DNA of 64,000 nt, taken from positions 62,001 to 126,000 of IMG/VR virus record IMGVR_UViG_3300022602_000038, one strand, 5' to 3'. Source of the stretch: a virus. The notes under the pieces were generated by a model. The model saw only the letters and a list, made by a program, of their open reading frames with translations, did not search any database and had not been told where the DNA came from. Position 1 is the first letter of the stretch; every line of letters begins with the position of its first letter. Shown here piece after piece: positions 17,676 to 27,678 of the stretch. Both the position numbers and the translations under genes were made by a program.

Positions 17676-20381
17676 ATGGCAGATACTAACAAGGATAAAG
17701 GAGTAGCACCAGCTAAGCCTGCAGCTACATCTAAAACAGCTGATGCTGGCCCTATACCTAAAAAGTGGTTAGATAGTATGCTCGCTCAATCTAAGGATTT
17801 ACCGAAAGGTTTAGAAGCAATACAAAAACAGTTATCTACAGGAGATACAAGAGTTGTTAATCAATTAGTGTTGCAAACTGCTGTTTTAAATGATATAGCT
17901 AAAGCTGTTGGTCCGGATCTTAGAAACACTTTACTTGATACTTTTAAATCGTTTAAAAAAGATACTCAAGATAAAGAAGAAGAGAAAACATACAAAGACC
18001 GTAAAAAACAAAAAGATAAAGAAAAAGCTGATGATGAAACTAAATTGGTGAAAGATTTAGGCAATGTTGTGTCTAAAGCTACAAAACAATCTACAGGAGA
18101 TGAAAGTGAAGCTGCTAATAAAGCAGCTTTAGAAGCAAAAATTGCTAATGCAGAAAGCGGTAAAGTTGAAGTAACGCCTACTACTATAGTTGGTATAAAA
18201 AAAGAAGTAGCAGAAGAATTAGGCAAGTCTATTGCTTTAGCTTTAAAAGGAATAAAAACAGATACTGGTGGAGTAGCAGGCTTCTTCACGACAATAGTAA
18301 ATGCAGTAAAATCTCTAGGACCTGCCTTAGCTTCTTTAGGTAAAGGTTTAGGGAACGGGTTTGCCGGTCTAGGTAAAGGTATTGGTGCAGGTATAGCAGG
18401 AGTAGGTAAAGGAATTGGTGGTTTCTTGGCAGGTATTGGGGAAGGATTTAAAATACTAGGACCTGGCTTAAAAGCTTTTGCAAACCCTCAAGCTGCTATA
18501 GGTTTAGGTTTAGTGGTGCTTGCTATAAACGGTTTAGCTTTAGCTTTAAGATTAGCTGCACCTGCAATAGCAGCAGCAATGCCGTTCTTCGTAAAATTAG
18601 CAGAAGTATTAGGTACAGTACTAATGCACGCAATAGATAAGATACCTGATATGATTAAAGCCGTAGGGGTCGCTATTGGAACTGTATTAACTATGGCCGG
18701 GCCTGTAATTATACAACTTACTAAGGTTATAGGTACGTATTTAATTAATGTTATAAAAAATATTGGTACTACTATTGAAAATTTAGTTAAAATAGCAGGT
18801 CCATTTATTGTACAAATTGTTAAAATAGTTAAAGAAGCAGTGGTACAATTAGCGCCTTACGTGGTACAGATAGTTAAAACTGTTAAAGATGCATTTGTAC
18901 AGTTGGCTCCTTTTGCAGTACAAATTATTAAACTGTTTAAAGAAACTGTTGCCATAGTAATGCCGTACATATTAGAATTAGGTAGAGCTATTAAAGATAT
19001 ACTCGTTACAGCTTTAGATCTTTTAAAACCAGTATTACTAGCATTAGTACCTATATTAGACAAAGTAGTAACGTTTTTAGGTACAAACTTAACTGAAGCT
19101 ATAAAATATGTCGGACCAGTACTAAAAGATTTGAGTGAAAGTATAAAGATTGCAGTTGCCGGTTTATCTGACATATTAACTGGAGTAATTACTCTTGCAA
19201 CTCATTTGGTTGACGATATAAAAGATATATTTGTTAAGGGGGTAGATGGTATAACGGATTTAGTACATACAATAGGAGATACAGTACAGGGCTCTATTAA
19301 AGCTATTGGAGATTCTATTGTTAATGTAATTAACACGGTTACTGATAGTATTGTTCGTTTAAGTACAGTAAGTGGAGATAAATTAAAAGAAACAGCAGGT
19401 GGTATAGCAGCAGTTGCTGGTGCTATGGCTTTATTTGCAGGTGGAGCAGTAGCAAGTGGTTTTGGAAACCTTATAGGTGGTTTAGCTTCTAAGATAGGTG
19501 GTCAAAAGCCTCCTTTAGAGCAACTAATAGCTATAGGAGAACAAGCAGATAATTTCACTAAGGTAGCTGATGGACTGAAGCAAGTAAAAGAAAGTATGAT
19601 CTCTTTTAGTGGTCTTAAAGTAGATTTAGATCCTATTAAAAAGTTTGCAGACGTAATAGGTGTACTTAAAGATAAATTATCAAATACGGTAGGTAGCGTA
19701 TTTAGCGGAATTACAAGTAAAGTAACTGGTACTAATCCGTTAGATTTAATAGTTAGTATAGCAGATCACGCTGATAGTATAGATGATGTGGCTGATAGTA
19801 TTAAATCTCTTATTGATAATTTTAACAAGGCAGATGTTGCAAAAATAACTGCTGTAATGGCAGCACTTGCAATGACTCCAACTCAAGCTGCTGTTTTAAC
19901 TCAAACAGCAGCTGCTCCAAGTACTCCTGCTACTCAAACAGCAGCTGCTCCAAGTACTCCTGCTACTCAAACAGCAGCTAGTGTAAGCGGAGCAAGCGAA
20001 AGCGCTACAACTACAACTAGCCAAACAACCAAAGTTAATACCGTAAATGAACAGGTAACTAATCTTAACAAATTATCTACTCAAGCAGCTACACCATCAG
20101 TAGAAGTACCGCAAATGAGAGAAGTTAATGAAAACCTTCAACTTGTAGCAGCTAAACTAGATAGTTTAATAAAATTAACTCAAGTTCAAATCGAAATTGA
20201 AACTAAAGATACAAGAAAAGGAGAAGCAAGTATAGCGTCTACTACAACTAGTACAAATCAAGTTATTTCTAATAGTAATCCTAACATTACTATAAACGGA
20301 GATTCCGGTAATAGAGACATTCCTTACCTAGAACGTAATAAGTATAGACAAACCTTAATGTACACAAGAGGATTATTATAA
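17676..20381 (+). CDS. tail tape measure protein
   Basis: 901 residues. A charged helical N-terminus (1-150) is followed by a glycine-rich hydrophobic stretch (about 200-265, 'GLGNGFAGLGKGIGAGIAG') and long hydrophobic helices (about 268-520) with internally repeated units 'VVQLAPYVVQIVKTVKDA' and 'FVQLAPFAVQIIKLFKET'. A low-complexity Ala/Thr/Pro segment (about 735-790) and a C-terminal coiled coil follow. These are hallmarks of tape measure proteins, which set tail length and may reach the host membrane during injection. It is larger than T4 gp29 (590 residues), so the tail may be longer, if length scales as in other phages. Confidence 0.75.
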   Translation: MADTNKDKGVAPAKPAATSKTADAGPIPKKWLDSMLAQSKDLPKGLEAIQKQLSTGDTRVVNQLVLQTAVLNDIAKAVGPDLRNTLLDTFKSFKKDTQDKEEEKTYKDRKKQKDKEKADDETKLVKDLGNVVSKATKQSTGDESEAANKAALEAKIANAESGKVEVTPTTIVGIKKEVAEELGKSIALALKGIKTDTGGVAGFFTTIVNAVKSLGPALASLGKGLGNGFAGLGKGIGAGIAGVGKGIGGFLAGIGEGFKILGPGLKAFANPQAAIGLGLVVLAINGLALALRLAAPAIAAAMPFFVKLAEVLGTVLMHAIDKIPDMIKAVGVAIGTVLTMAGPVIIQLTKVIGTYLINVIKNIGTTIENLVKIAGPFIVQIVKIVKEAVVQLAPYVVQIVKTVKDAFVQLAPFAVQIIKLFKETVAIVMPYILELGRAIKDILVTALDLLKPVLLALVPILDKVVTFLGTNLTEAIKYVGPVLKDLSESIKIAVAGLSDILTGVITLATHLVDDIKDIFVKGVDGITDLVHTIGDTVQGSIKAIGDSIVNVINTVTDSIVRLSTVSGDKLKETAGGIAAVAGAMALFAGGAVASGFGNLIGGLASKIGGQKPPLEQLIAIGEQADNFTKVADGLKQVKESMISFSGLKVDLDPIKKFADVIGVLKDKLSNTVGSVFSGITSKVTGTNPLDLIVSIADHADSIDDVADSIKSLIDNFNKADVAKITAVMAALAMTPTQAAVLTQTAAAPSTPATQTAAAPSTPATQTAASVSGASESATTTTSQTTKVNTVNEQVTNLNKLSTQAATPSVEVPQMREVNENLQLVAAKLDSLIKLTQVQIEIETKDTRKGEASIASTTTSTNQVISNSNPNITINGDSGNRDIPYLERNKYRQTLMYTRGLL
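19899..19979 (+). repeat. 33-bp tandem repeat in the tape measure gene
   Basis: Two identical 33-base units (11 codons, TQTAAAPSTPA) plus a 15-base partial third copy. In-frame expansion of the low-complexity linker. Confidence 0.8.
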
Positions 20382-20382
20382 C

Positions 20383-21621
20383 ATGGCCACTCCTTCTATA
20401 CCTAATTACAATCCTATACTATTTCAATGGAACTCTCCAACTAACGATTTAGGTTCTTTTGTATTAGGTCCTGTATCAAATGATAGTTATGATGAAAACG
20501 ATGTTAGCGGTGTAATAGATGTGTTTAACACTTTTGATTGGACTTTGACACCTCCAGATGGTCGCCAACATATACCTAAAGTTATATTAACTGAATATAG
20601 GCAGAATTTATCTAGTGAATTACAAGGTTATTTATATAGCGCGAGAGGTCAATTAACAAATGTACAAGTAGCAGCAGCTGTAGGTGCACCTGCTGGTCAA
20701 GCATTTACTAATAATGCTAGTACAGCTGTAAAAGATGTTACTAATAATAACGCATTAGGAGATATTGCACAAAAAGCTTTAAACACAGCCTCCCAACAGC
20801 TTCAAAAAATTAGTAATTCGGATGCAGTATCAAAGTTACCGGACTGGGCTACAGGACCTTTTTCTCCGTATGATGGTTTATATTCTATAGTACCAACAGG
20901 TTTTAGTTATGTTTTACCGTATTATTCAGACAATGGAACAGTGCAAGTTAGTAATCAATGGGGTGAAGCAGGTAGTGACTTTGTAAATGCAGCTGGTGGT
21001 GTTCTTGGTGGTTTAAAAACAATGTTAGGTGGTGGTAAAGGCGCAGAAGGCGGTACAGACGCAAAAACCTCGGGCGGACCTGGAGTAATAGGTAAATTAG
21101 TTCAAGGCGGTACTCAAGTGTTTAAAAACCTACCTGCTATGGGGTATGCTGCAACTGCTGGTGTATCTGTGGCAGAAAAACCTCAAGCGTATAAAGGTTC
21201 TTCAGCAATGGAAGATGCTGTTGTAGATTTTTATCTATATAATACAACAGATAGCGATGTTACAGCTATACAGAAAAACTGGGAGCTTTGTTACCTGTTA
21301 ACGTATCAAAATTTACCTAACAGAAAGGGTATTAATTTTCTCGATGCCCCTTGCTTGTATGAAGTAAAAATACCAGGTTATAAGTATCTACCTATAGCAA
21401 CTCTATCTAACATATCAGTTACAAATGTAGGTAATGTAAGGTTAATAGATATTACTACCGGCGAAGTTGTCAATAACGGTAATACAACTGGTCCTAAAAT
21501 TAAAATGATTCCTGAAGCGTATCATATAACTTTAACGTTTAAAGGTGTTTTAATTAATAGCCAAAACTTATTTTTGTTTAATGCTGATCCTGAACAATCA
21601 GTTAGTATAAGCGTATCATAA
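20383..21621 (+). CDS. baseplate tail-tube cap protein, gp48/gp54-like
   Basis: 412 residues. The C-terminal part ('KNWELCYLLTYQNLPNRKG', 'YEVKIPGYKYLPIATLSNISV', 'IPEAYHITLTFKGVLINSQN') has the layout of T4 gp48 and gp54, which sit on the baseplate and nucleate the tail tube; the 'P.AY.I.L.FK.L...S.N' ending is typical. A Gly/Ala-rich loop (about 205-245) is extra. The start follows the tape measure stop by one base. gp48 and gp54 cannot be told apart here. Confidence 0.6.
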   Translation: MATPSIPNYNPILFQWNSPTNDLGSFVLGPVSNDSYDENDVSGVIDVFNTFDWTLTPPDGRQHIPKVILTEYRQNLSSELQGYLYSARGQLTNVQVAAAVGAPAGQAFTNNASTAVKDVTNNNALGDIAQKALNTASQQLQKISNSDAVSKLPDWATGPFSPYDGLYSIVPTGFSYVLPYYSDNGTVQVSNQWGEAGSDFVNAAGGVLGGLKTMLGGGKGAEGGTDAKTSGGPGVIGKLVQGGTQVFKNLPAMGYAATAGVSVAEKPQAYKGSSAMEDAVVDFYLYNTTDSDVTAIQKNWELCYLLTYQNLPNRKGINFLDAPCLYEVKIPGYKYLPIATLSNISVTNVGNVRLIDITTGEVVNNGNTTGPKIKMIPEAYHITLTFKGVLINSQNLFLFNADPEQSVSISVS

Positions 21622-21622
21622 A

Positions 21623-21988
21623 ATGAATCAAACCCCTCAAAAACAAAACGATATTACAGCTTTAACTCCTTTAGAGAGTTTTAGATATGAAAACATTTTT
21701 AATGTATATAAAAATGATAATAACGATTATTTTTATAACATTTTAAGTAAAGTTAATTTTCCAGCTGTTATAGATGAAAGTTATTATGATACATATACTG
21801 TATCTACTAATTCTTCTCCGTATACATTTATATCCTACAGAATTTACGGTACTACATTATTATGGTGGTTAATTTGTGCAGTTAACAATATTAAGAACCC
21901 TGTATTTTTTCCACAACCAAATACTCAATTAAAGTACTTAAAACCAGAATATGTTCGGTTAGTACTTAATCAAATAATCAATTCTTAA
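21623..21988 (+). CDS. gp53: baseplate wedge protein gp53-like
   Basis: 121 residues against 196 in T4. 'YDTYTVSTNSSPYTFISYRIYGTTLLWWLICAVNNIKNPVFFPQPN' shows the gp53-type core: an aromatic 'Y.iYGt..LWW.I...N.i.nP' stretch that binds neighbouring wedge proteins. It overlaps the next start by one base. The shorter length means it keeps only the core domain. Confidence 0.7.
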   Translation: MNQTPQKQNDITALTPLESFRYENIFNVYKNDNNDYFYNILSKVNFPAVIDESYYDTYTVSTNSSPYTFISYRIYGTTLLWWLICAVNNIKNPVFFPQPNTQLKYLKPEYVRLVLNQIINS

Positions 21989-23520
21989 TGGCAGCAGAAA
22001 ACATTACAAGTCAGCTAAGAGTTAATGGTCAAACATATAACTTTAATCTATTCCTGTATAATGCACAGGGTATAATGTTTCCTATCAACACAGCTGCTTT
22101 AGTACAGCTTTCTATTGAAGAAGATTCTAGAGAGTGGTTTAAACGTGGCTCTATTATATTAGACAACAAAGAAAATATAATAGAACGTAGACCGAATGAA
22201 TTCGTAAGTGCAGATGCTAATTATAAGTTTCGTAATGATGGTAGAGATATGCTATTAGTATACATTAAACCAGTATATGATAGTCCTACAACAACTATAC
22301 AAGACGATCCATTCCCTTCTGATGGTTGGGAATTACATTACATATTTTCTGTATATGATGTAGAAGATTTACCAGGAGATACACTTTCAAATAAAAAAAT
22401 TAAATTGTATTTGTGGGAATATGATTACCAGCTTTTTGTAGAAACAACTACAAGTGGTTGGTGTACTAACAATGCATTATATAATTTATACCCTGAATTA
22501 AACGGTAAATCTAGTATACTACCAGACTCCCAACGTAAAATACCTACAGGTTTAGCTATAAAAGATCTTATTAGTACAGTTTTAGATGCTAGAAGTAGTA
22601 AGCAAATATTTAGTGATAATTGGGATCCAGGCGCAAGTAATATATTCTATACCCCACCTACTAATAATAACTCTATTGATGATTTAGATTATCTTTTTAA
22701 TAAACACGTAGCAAGTAAAAAATATGGTCAAATAGACGGAGACGTACCTCTATTATATAGAATGAGATACGATAAGAAATGGATACTAACATCTCTTTCA
22801 AGTCAACTTTCTTTAGCTGTAGATAATGGTCAAGCTGGTCCCCTACAATCAGAGCAGTTTTATATAACGTCTACTACACCTACTGGGGTTATTATACCAT
22901 CATTATTTAAAACACCACAATCAAACGGTAAAGATCGTAATTTAAATTTAGGTTATTTAAGTTCTATTAGCAACTATCAATTTGTTGATATGTCCGCTTT
23001 AGATAACACATTTACACTTATTAATCTACCTTGTTCAAGTAATAGTACTACTACAAAACAGTTTAATATAGATGTAGCTGATACTACTATACAAAGCACT
23101 AAAGATTACTTTCAGGCAAACTACGTAAACAAGTTTAGTAATAATAAATCTCCAACAGCCATGCTTTCTTTGAACAAAACTAAAACTCAAAGCTTAGCTT
23201 ATAAACAGCCATATTCTTATAGTTCTACAAAACTAGAAAGATATCCAGATGCTAGGAACAGAATATTAAAATCAGGATTCTTTTTAAATCAATGTATTAA
23301 TTTTACTGTACCTGGTAGTACAGTACGTATGGCAAATACGTTTATAGGGTTGGATCGACGTACAGGTTCAGTAGATGCTGATTTTGATGAGAAACTTCTC
23401 GGTCAATGGTATATAATAAAGGTTACCCATACTTTTACTCAAAATAGTTATACAAATACAATTACCGCTGTGAAACCACATGCGGATAAGAATATACAGA
23501 TACAAGATAATGTACTGTAA
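21988..23520 (+). CDS. baseplate hub protein, gp27-like
   Basis: 510 residues. N-terminal beta domains ('AALVQLSIEEDSREWFKRGSIILDN') and a C-terminal tube-like domain 'FFLNQCINFTVPGSTVRMANTFIGL', then 'LLGQWYIIKVTHTFTQNSYTNTITAVK', match the plan of gp27/gpD-type hub proteins that form the trimeric ring holding the spike. It is larger than T4 gp27 (391). It lies between gp53 and gp5-like genes, a fitting neighbourhood. Confidence 0.6.
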   Translation: MAAENITSQLRVNGQTYNFNLFLYNAQGIMFPINTAALVQLSIEEDSREWFKRGSIILDNKENIIERRPNEFVSADANYKFRNDGRDMLLVYIKPVYDSPTTTIQDDPFPSDGWELHYIFSVYDVEDLPGDTLSNKKIKLYLWEYDYQLFVETTTSGWCTNNALYNLYPELNGKSSILPDSQRKIPTGLAIKDLISTVLDARSSKQIFSDNWDPGASNIFYTPPTNNNSIDDLDYLFNKHVASKKYGQIDGDVPLLYRMRYDKKWILTSLSSQLSLAVDNGQAGPLQSEQFYITSTTPTGVIIPSLFKTPQSNGKDRNLNLGYLSSISNYQFVDMSALDNTFTLINLPCSSNSTTTKQFNIDVADTTIQSTKDYFQANYVNKFSNNKSPTAMLSLNKTKTQSLAYKQPYSYSSTKLERYPDARNRILKSGFFLNQCINFTVPGSTVRMANTFIGLDRRTGSVDADFDEKLLGQWYIIKVTHTFTQNSYTNTITAVKPHADKNIQIQDNVL

Positions 23521-23549
23521 CAATAATGTTTACTAGGTAAGTATATATA

Positions 23550-24344
23550 ATGGCTAACACAGTAGTCAAAACGTTTGATCTATATAATTCCACTTTCTAT
23601 TGGAATGGATACACGTTAAGTAATGCACTGAGCACTCAATTAAGTGTTACGCAAGCGTATTACGCTACTCAATATAGTTCAAATGTTATAGGTTCTCAAA
23701 TTGACTTTTTTACAGAATTAGCAGGTGTAACAGCTAATAATATAGCGTTTAATTTAAGCGGTATCACTATAGGCAATCTACCCTATCTCTGGAGCAAATA
23801 TTGGTGGGATGAAGCAATGTATTACTCTAATAGTTATGTACTAAGCGCTATAACTACTAGTTTTCCAACTTATTACCAGTCTTTTTCAGAGTCTGTAGGT
23901 TGTTTGTATTATATACAAGACCCTGTAACGGTACCTTATAGTAGTTTAATTAGTTCGCTAATACCCCCGACGGTATCTAATAATATTCAAAGTTTTTATG
24001 CTACTGTAAACAATTTATTTGCTACTAATATAGCAGCTATTGGACCTAAGGGTACTGATACAGCCCCGAATAACAGTAGTCTTATAGCTCCTACATCTGA
24101 TCAATTACGTAGATTTAATTCAAGCGCTAGTTTAGCAAATACTATTAACGGTACATACCCAATATTAAGTATGTTTTTACCTTTTAATAACAATGTAGTG
24201 GGTAATCTTATTACCCCTTATAATTGGTATAGCTTTATGCCTTATGACGATAGTAGTTTAGAATTCGGTTTATTAGTAGACCAGACAAACTCTATTATTT
24301 CTTCTCAAATAACTCTTCCAGTAAGTGCTCTGCAAGTAACATAA
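23550..24344 (+). CDS. unknown protein of the baseplate cluster
   Basis: 264 residues, rich in Ser, Asn, Tyr and Leu, with almost no Lys or Arg and no recognisable motif. 'LPYLWSKYWWDEAMYYSNSY' is unusually aromatic. The gene ends one base before the gp5-like start, so the two are translated together and a spike- or hub-associated role is plausible. No family recognised. Confidence 0.5.
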   Translation: MANTVVKTFDLYNSTFYWNGYTLSNALSTQLSVTQAYYATQYSSNVIGSQIDFFTELAGVTANNIAFNLSGITIGNLPYLWSKYWWDEAMYYSNSYVLSAITTSFPTYYQSFSESVGCLYYIQDPVTVPYSSLISSLIPPTVSNNIQSFYATVNNLFATNIAAIGPKGTDTAPNNSSLIAPTSDQLRRFNSSASLANTINGTYPILSMFLPFNNNVVGNLITPYNWYSFMPYDDSSLEFGLLVDQTNSIISSQITLPVSALQVT

Positions 24345-24345
24345 T

Positions 24346-26346
24346 ATGCAAACTTTTAATTCAACTTATTTAGGTATAGTAGTACAGAACAACGACCCGG
24401 AGTATCGTGGTAGAGTAAAAGTATGGGTACCGCATATAAACGGGTCTGTATATAACAAATGGGCTCAATTAGGTGCAGATCGTAGTTTTAAATTTCCTGG
24501 TACTAATATAAGTTCAGATTTAAATTTAGTTTTAGATACAGTTAAAGATCAATTACCTTGGGCAGAACAATGTGCTCCAATAGTAGGTGAAAGTGCAACT
24601 GGTTACTATAACGCTTACACTACACAAGCTACTACATCAGATGCTGCTTTTTCATATAGTTTATCAGGTACAAATTTTTCAAATAATTACACTCAATTTA
24701 ATTTAAATAGTGAAGGTATAGGCGAAAAACCTGGTTTTGTATATGAAAAATACGGCACTAAATTAACCGATGCTTTTACAGATACTACTGCGAATAATAC
24801 AAGCATGGTTAATCAAAACGGTGCACAGTATAGGCCGTCTACGTATTCTAATGCTGCTAAAGGTATATTTGCTATACCTAAAGTAGGAGCTCATGTATGG
24901 GTGTTCTTTAGAGACGGCATGCCGGTATACCCTGTCTATATGGGCACTATTTCAAGTCAAGATGATTTTGCAAGTATATTTAACACTCAAGATGGCGCTT
25001 ATCAAGACTACCCTCAAACGTTTGAAAATGTAAACAAAAACCTTAGACAAACTGAAGATGTTAATACCCATACATATCGTAATAAAATGGTTATTAACCA
25101 AAGAGGTGCAGCTATAGAAATTATCAATACTACTGATAGAGAACAGTTTAAAGTGACTCACTTTGCGGGTGGTTTTCTGGAATTTAACAATAAATTTAAC
25201 TCTTTATTTAGTCCTAAAAATTTACAACTTCTTACTCTGAGAGACAAATTTGAAACGATAAGAGGTCATAATAATTTATTTGTAGATAGAAATTTCGATA
25301 ATACTGTACAGGGAGATTACTTGATTAAAACAGGTAATTTAAATACTACCGCGATGCAGAACTGGGTTACTGCTTATACAGCTATAGCCAACTTATTAGC
25401 ATTACCTGAAGGCTCTGCTGGTAAAGATAGTTTAGCCGCAACAATAACAGCTCAAGCTGCTGCCTTAGCTGCTGCTGAAGCAGAACTAGGATTCGGTGGT
25501 AATTATGTTGAAACAGTAACTAAGCATAAATTCCTTAATGTAGGTTTAGTGTTTAATACATTTGCAAGTACTAGGTATAACTTAACTAACAAAACTGTTT
25601 CTCAATACAGAAACGCTACAGGTTCTGGTACAACTTTAACTACAACTACAATACCGGCAATAGAGTATACATTTATAGATGATATGCCTGGTGGTAATCT
25701 AACTCAAACCATAGGTAATAAATACAGTTTATTAGTTGGTTCAGGTGGGGTTGATATTAAAACAACCGGCCCTGTGAACATTGGCGGCACTATAATGGCT
25801 GTAGCAGGTAAACAAGTTAATATAGCATCTACTGATGATACTAATATTGATGGTGGTACTAACTTATCTGTTATAGCAACTTTAATGACTATAAGAACTC
25901 GTAACAGACAACAAGTAGTTATTGATGATAATTTAGGTATTAGTAAAAATGTTATTATTGGAGGTGGTGCTTATGCAAACGGGGAAATGTTCGTACAACA
26001 TATAACAGCTCCTGTTGAATTTCAATTAACAGAAGCTACAAAAATAAGCGATACAACTTATACTATTACAGGGGCTACTATTACAGGTTCTGGTACAGGC
26101 CCTGGTGGATCTTACGTATCTGGAAATACTATTAATATCTCTGGTGGTACATTAGCAATTAATCAAACCCATCAACATTATTATAAGAATATACCATTAA
26201 CAATGCTTGCTAGTAATTCTGCAGTTAGTACAGCCGCAGAAGCTCTTAATGCGGGTAGTTCAGCTTCTACTGCTACAGCGGTATCTGATGGGTATAAATC
26301 CGATCCAAGCGGTCGTACTCCTCCTTCTGATCCACGTACAAATTAA
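24346..26346 (+). CDS. gp5: baseplate central spike protein, gp5-like without lysozyme
   Basis: 666 residues. The N-terminal OB-fold is clear: 'YLGIVVQNNDPEYRGRVKVWVPHI', and 'GIFAIPKVGAHVWVFFRDGMPVYPVYMG' is the second hallmark of gp5/VgrG proteins. C-terminal residues about 460-530 ('GPVNIGGTIMAVAGKQVNI') have the alternating pattern of the triple-stranded beta-helix spike. T4 gp5 carries a lysozyme between OB domain and helix; no lysozyme-like stretch is seen. The C-terminus adds an Ala/Ser-rich tail and 'GRTPPSDPRTN'. Confidence 0.85.
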   Translation: MQTFNSTYLGIVVQNNDPEYRGRVKVWVPHINGSVYNKWAQLGADRSFKFPGTNISSDLNLVLDTVKDQLPWAEQCAPIVGESATGYYNAYTTQATTSDAAFSYSLSGTNFSNNYTQFNLNSEGIGEKPGFVYEKYGTKLTDAFTDTTANNTSMVNQNGAQYRPSTYSNAAKGIFAIPKVGAHVWVFFRDGMPVYPVYMGTISSQDDFASIFNTQDGAYQDYPQTFENVNKNLRQTEDVNTHTYRNKMVINQRGAAIEIINTTDREQFKVTHFAGGFLEFNNKFNSLFSPKNLQLLTLRDKFETIRGHNNLFVDRNFDNTVQGDYLIKTGNLNTTAMQNWVTAYTAIANLLALPEGSAGKDSLAATITAQAAALAAAEAELGFGGNYVETVTKHKFLNVGLVFNTFASTRYNLTNKTVSQYRNATGSGTTLTTTTIPAIEYTFIDDMPGGNLTQTIGNKYSLLVGSGGVDIKTTGPVNIGGTIMAVAGKQVNIASTDDTNIDGGTNLSVIATLMTIRTRNRQQVVIDDNLGISKNVIIGGGAYANGEMFVQHITAPVEFQLTEATKISDTTYTITGATITGSGTGPGGSYVSGNTINISGGTLAINQTHQHYYKNIPLTMLASNSAVSTAAEALNAGSSASTATAVSDGYKSDPSGRTPPSDPRTN

Positions 26347-26357
26347 GTGGAAAAATA

Positions 26358-26388
26358 TTGACTTTTAAGTAAGTTCTTTTATTATATT
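26358..26388 (+). promoter_or_regulatory. sigma70-like promoter of the glycosyltransferase cassette
   Basis: TTGACT (26358-26363), 19 bases, TATATT (26383-26388). The ATG is at 26392, so transcription should begin at or just inside the start codon. Confidence 0.5.
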
Positions 26389-26391
26389 TTT

Positions 26392-27660
26392 ATGGAAGAA
26401 ACTATATTTGTACAAATAGCAGCTTATAGGGATTCAGAATTAATACCTACAGTAAAAAATTGCTTAGCTCAAGCTGAGCACCCTGAACGTTTACATATAT
26501 CGATCGGGTGGCAACATAGTCCAGATGAAAATGTAGATGAAATTGCTAATCTTGAAAACGTAACTATTGTATCATACCCGCACACAGTTGCAAAAGGACC
26601 GTGCTGGATAAGAAGAGCAATACAAGAGGAATATAAGGACGAAACGTACACCCTACAATTAGATTCTCATCACCGTTTTATAAAAAATTGGGATACGGAA
26701 ATTATTGCAATGTATAAAGGTTTAATTGCAGATGGTGTTAAAAAACCTATTATATCTTCTTATTTGCCAAGTTATGAACCTAAAAATGACCCAGCAAACC
26801 GAACAATAGATATTTGGCAAGTTAATTATGATAGGTTTATACCTGAGGGTCCTATATTTCAACGTCCTTCAACTATTAAAAATTGGGAGACATTAACCAA
26901 ACCAGTACCAGCGCGTACTATTTCTGCTCACTTTTTATTTACACGCGGACAGTGGATTAAAGAAGTGCCATATGATAGTCAATTATATTTTCATGGAGAA
27001 GAAATTACATTAGCTGTAAGATCTTACACACACGGTTACGACTTGTTTCATCCTCATAAAATTATTGCATGGCATCAATATACTAGAGAAGGTCAAAGAA
27101 AGCATTGGGATGATAGTTCAATGTGGAACAATCTCAACATGTATAGTTATGCAAGAGTTAAAATGTTATTAGGTATTGACGGGGTAGATAATAAATTAGC
27201 AAAATTCGAAGAAACAAATACTGGTCTTGGTACGGAAAGAACACTCTCTCAATTTGAAAGATATGCTGGTGTAGAATTTAAAACCCGTAAATTACATAAA
27301 GATACAGTTGCTGAAATTTTACCTCCTATAAATTTTCAAGACGAAGAAACGTTTCAAAAAAACTTATGCTCTGTCTTTAAACATTGTTTAGATGTGTTTA
27401 AACCTGAAGTGCCTTTAAGAGATTATACTTTTTGGGCTATATCATTTCAAGACAGACTCGGTAATGATTTATACCGACAAGATGCTGATTTAGCTGAAAT
27501 TGAACGCGCTATGTTTGAAAATCCAAACGACAAGTTTGCACATATATGGAGAGAGTTCAGTACAAATGAAAGACCTTATAAATGGGTAGTATGGCCATAT
27601 AGTAAATCTAAAGATTGGTTAACTGACAGGATAGAAACAGTTATTAACTATGGTAATTAA
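26392..27660 (+). CDS. GlcNAc-transferase-type glycosyltransferase 1
   Basis: 422 residues. 'ETIFVQIAAYRDSELIPTVKNCLAQA' and 'TYTLQLDSHHRF' are the signatures of the Skp1-type GlcNAc transferase family (GT60-like, GT-A fold), where 'QIASYRD.EL..T...C' opens the protein and D-x-H binds the metal-sugar nucleotide. 'PVPARTISAHFLFTRGQW' and 'FHGEEITLAVRSYTHGYDLFHP' are further family blocks. Eukaryotic members glycosylate hydroxyproline in proteins; the bacterial and phage substrates are not known. It is the head of the cassette and has a close paralogue next to it. Confidence 0.8.
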   Translation: MEETIFVQIAAYRDSELIPTVKNCLAQAEHPERLHISIGWQHSPDENVDEIANLENVTIVSYPHTVAKGPCWIRRAIQEEYKDETYTLQLDSHHRFIKNWDTEIIAMYKGLIADGVKKPIISSYLPSYEPKNDPANRTIDIWQVNYDRFIPEGPIFQRPSTIKNWETLTKPVPARTISAHFLFTRGQWIKEVPYDSQLYFHGEEITLAVRSYTHGYDLFHPHKIIAWHQYTREGQRKHWDDSSMWNNLNMYSYARVKMLLGIDGVDNKLAKFEETNTGLGTERTLSQFERYAGVEFKTRKLHKDTVAEILPPINFQDEETFQKNLCSVFKHCLDVFKPEVPLRDYTFWAISFQDRLGNDLYRQDADLAEIERAMFENPNDKFAHIWREFSTNERPYKWVVWPYSKSKDWLTDRIETVINYGN

Positions 27661-27678
27661 TTTTAAAATCTATACATT

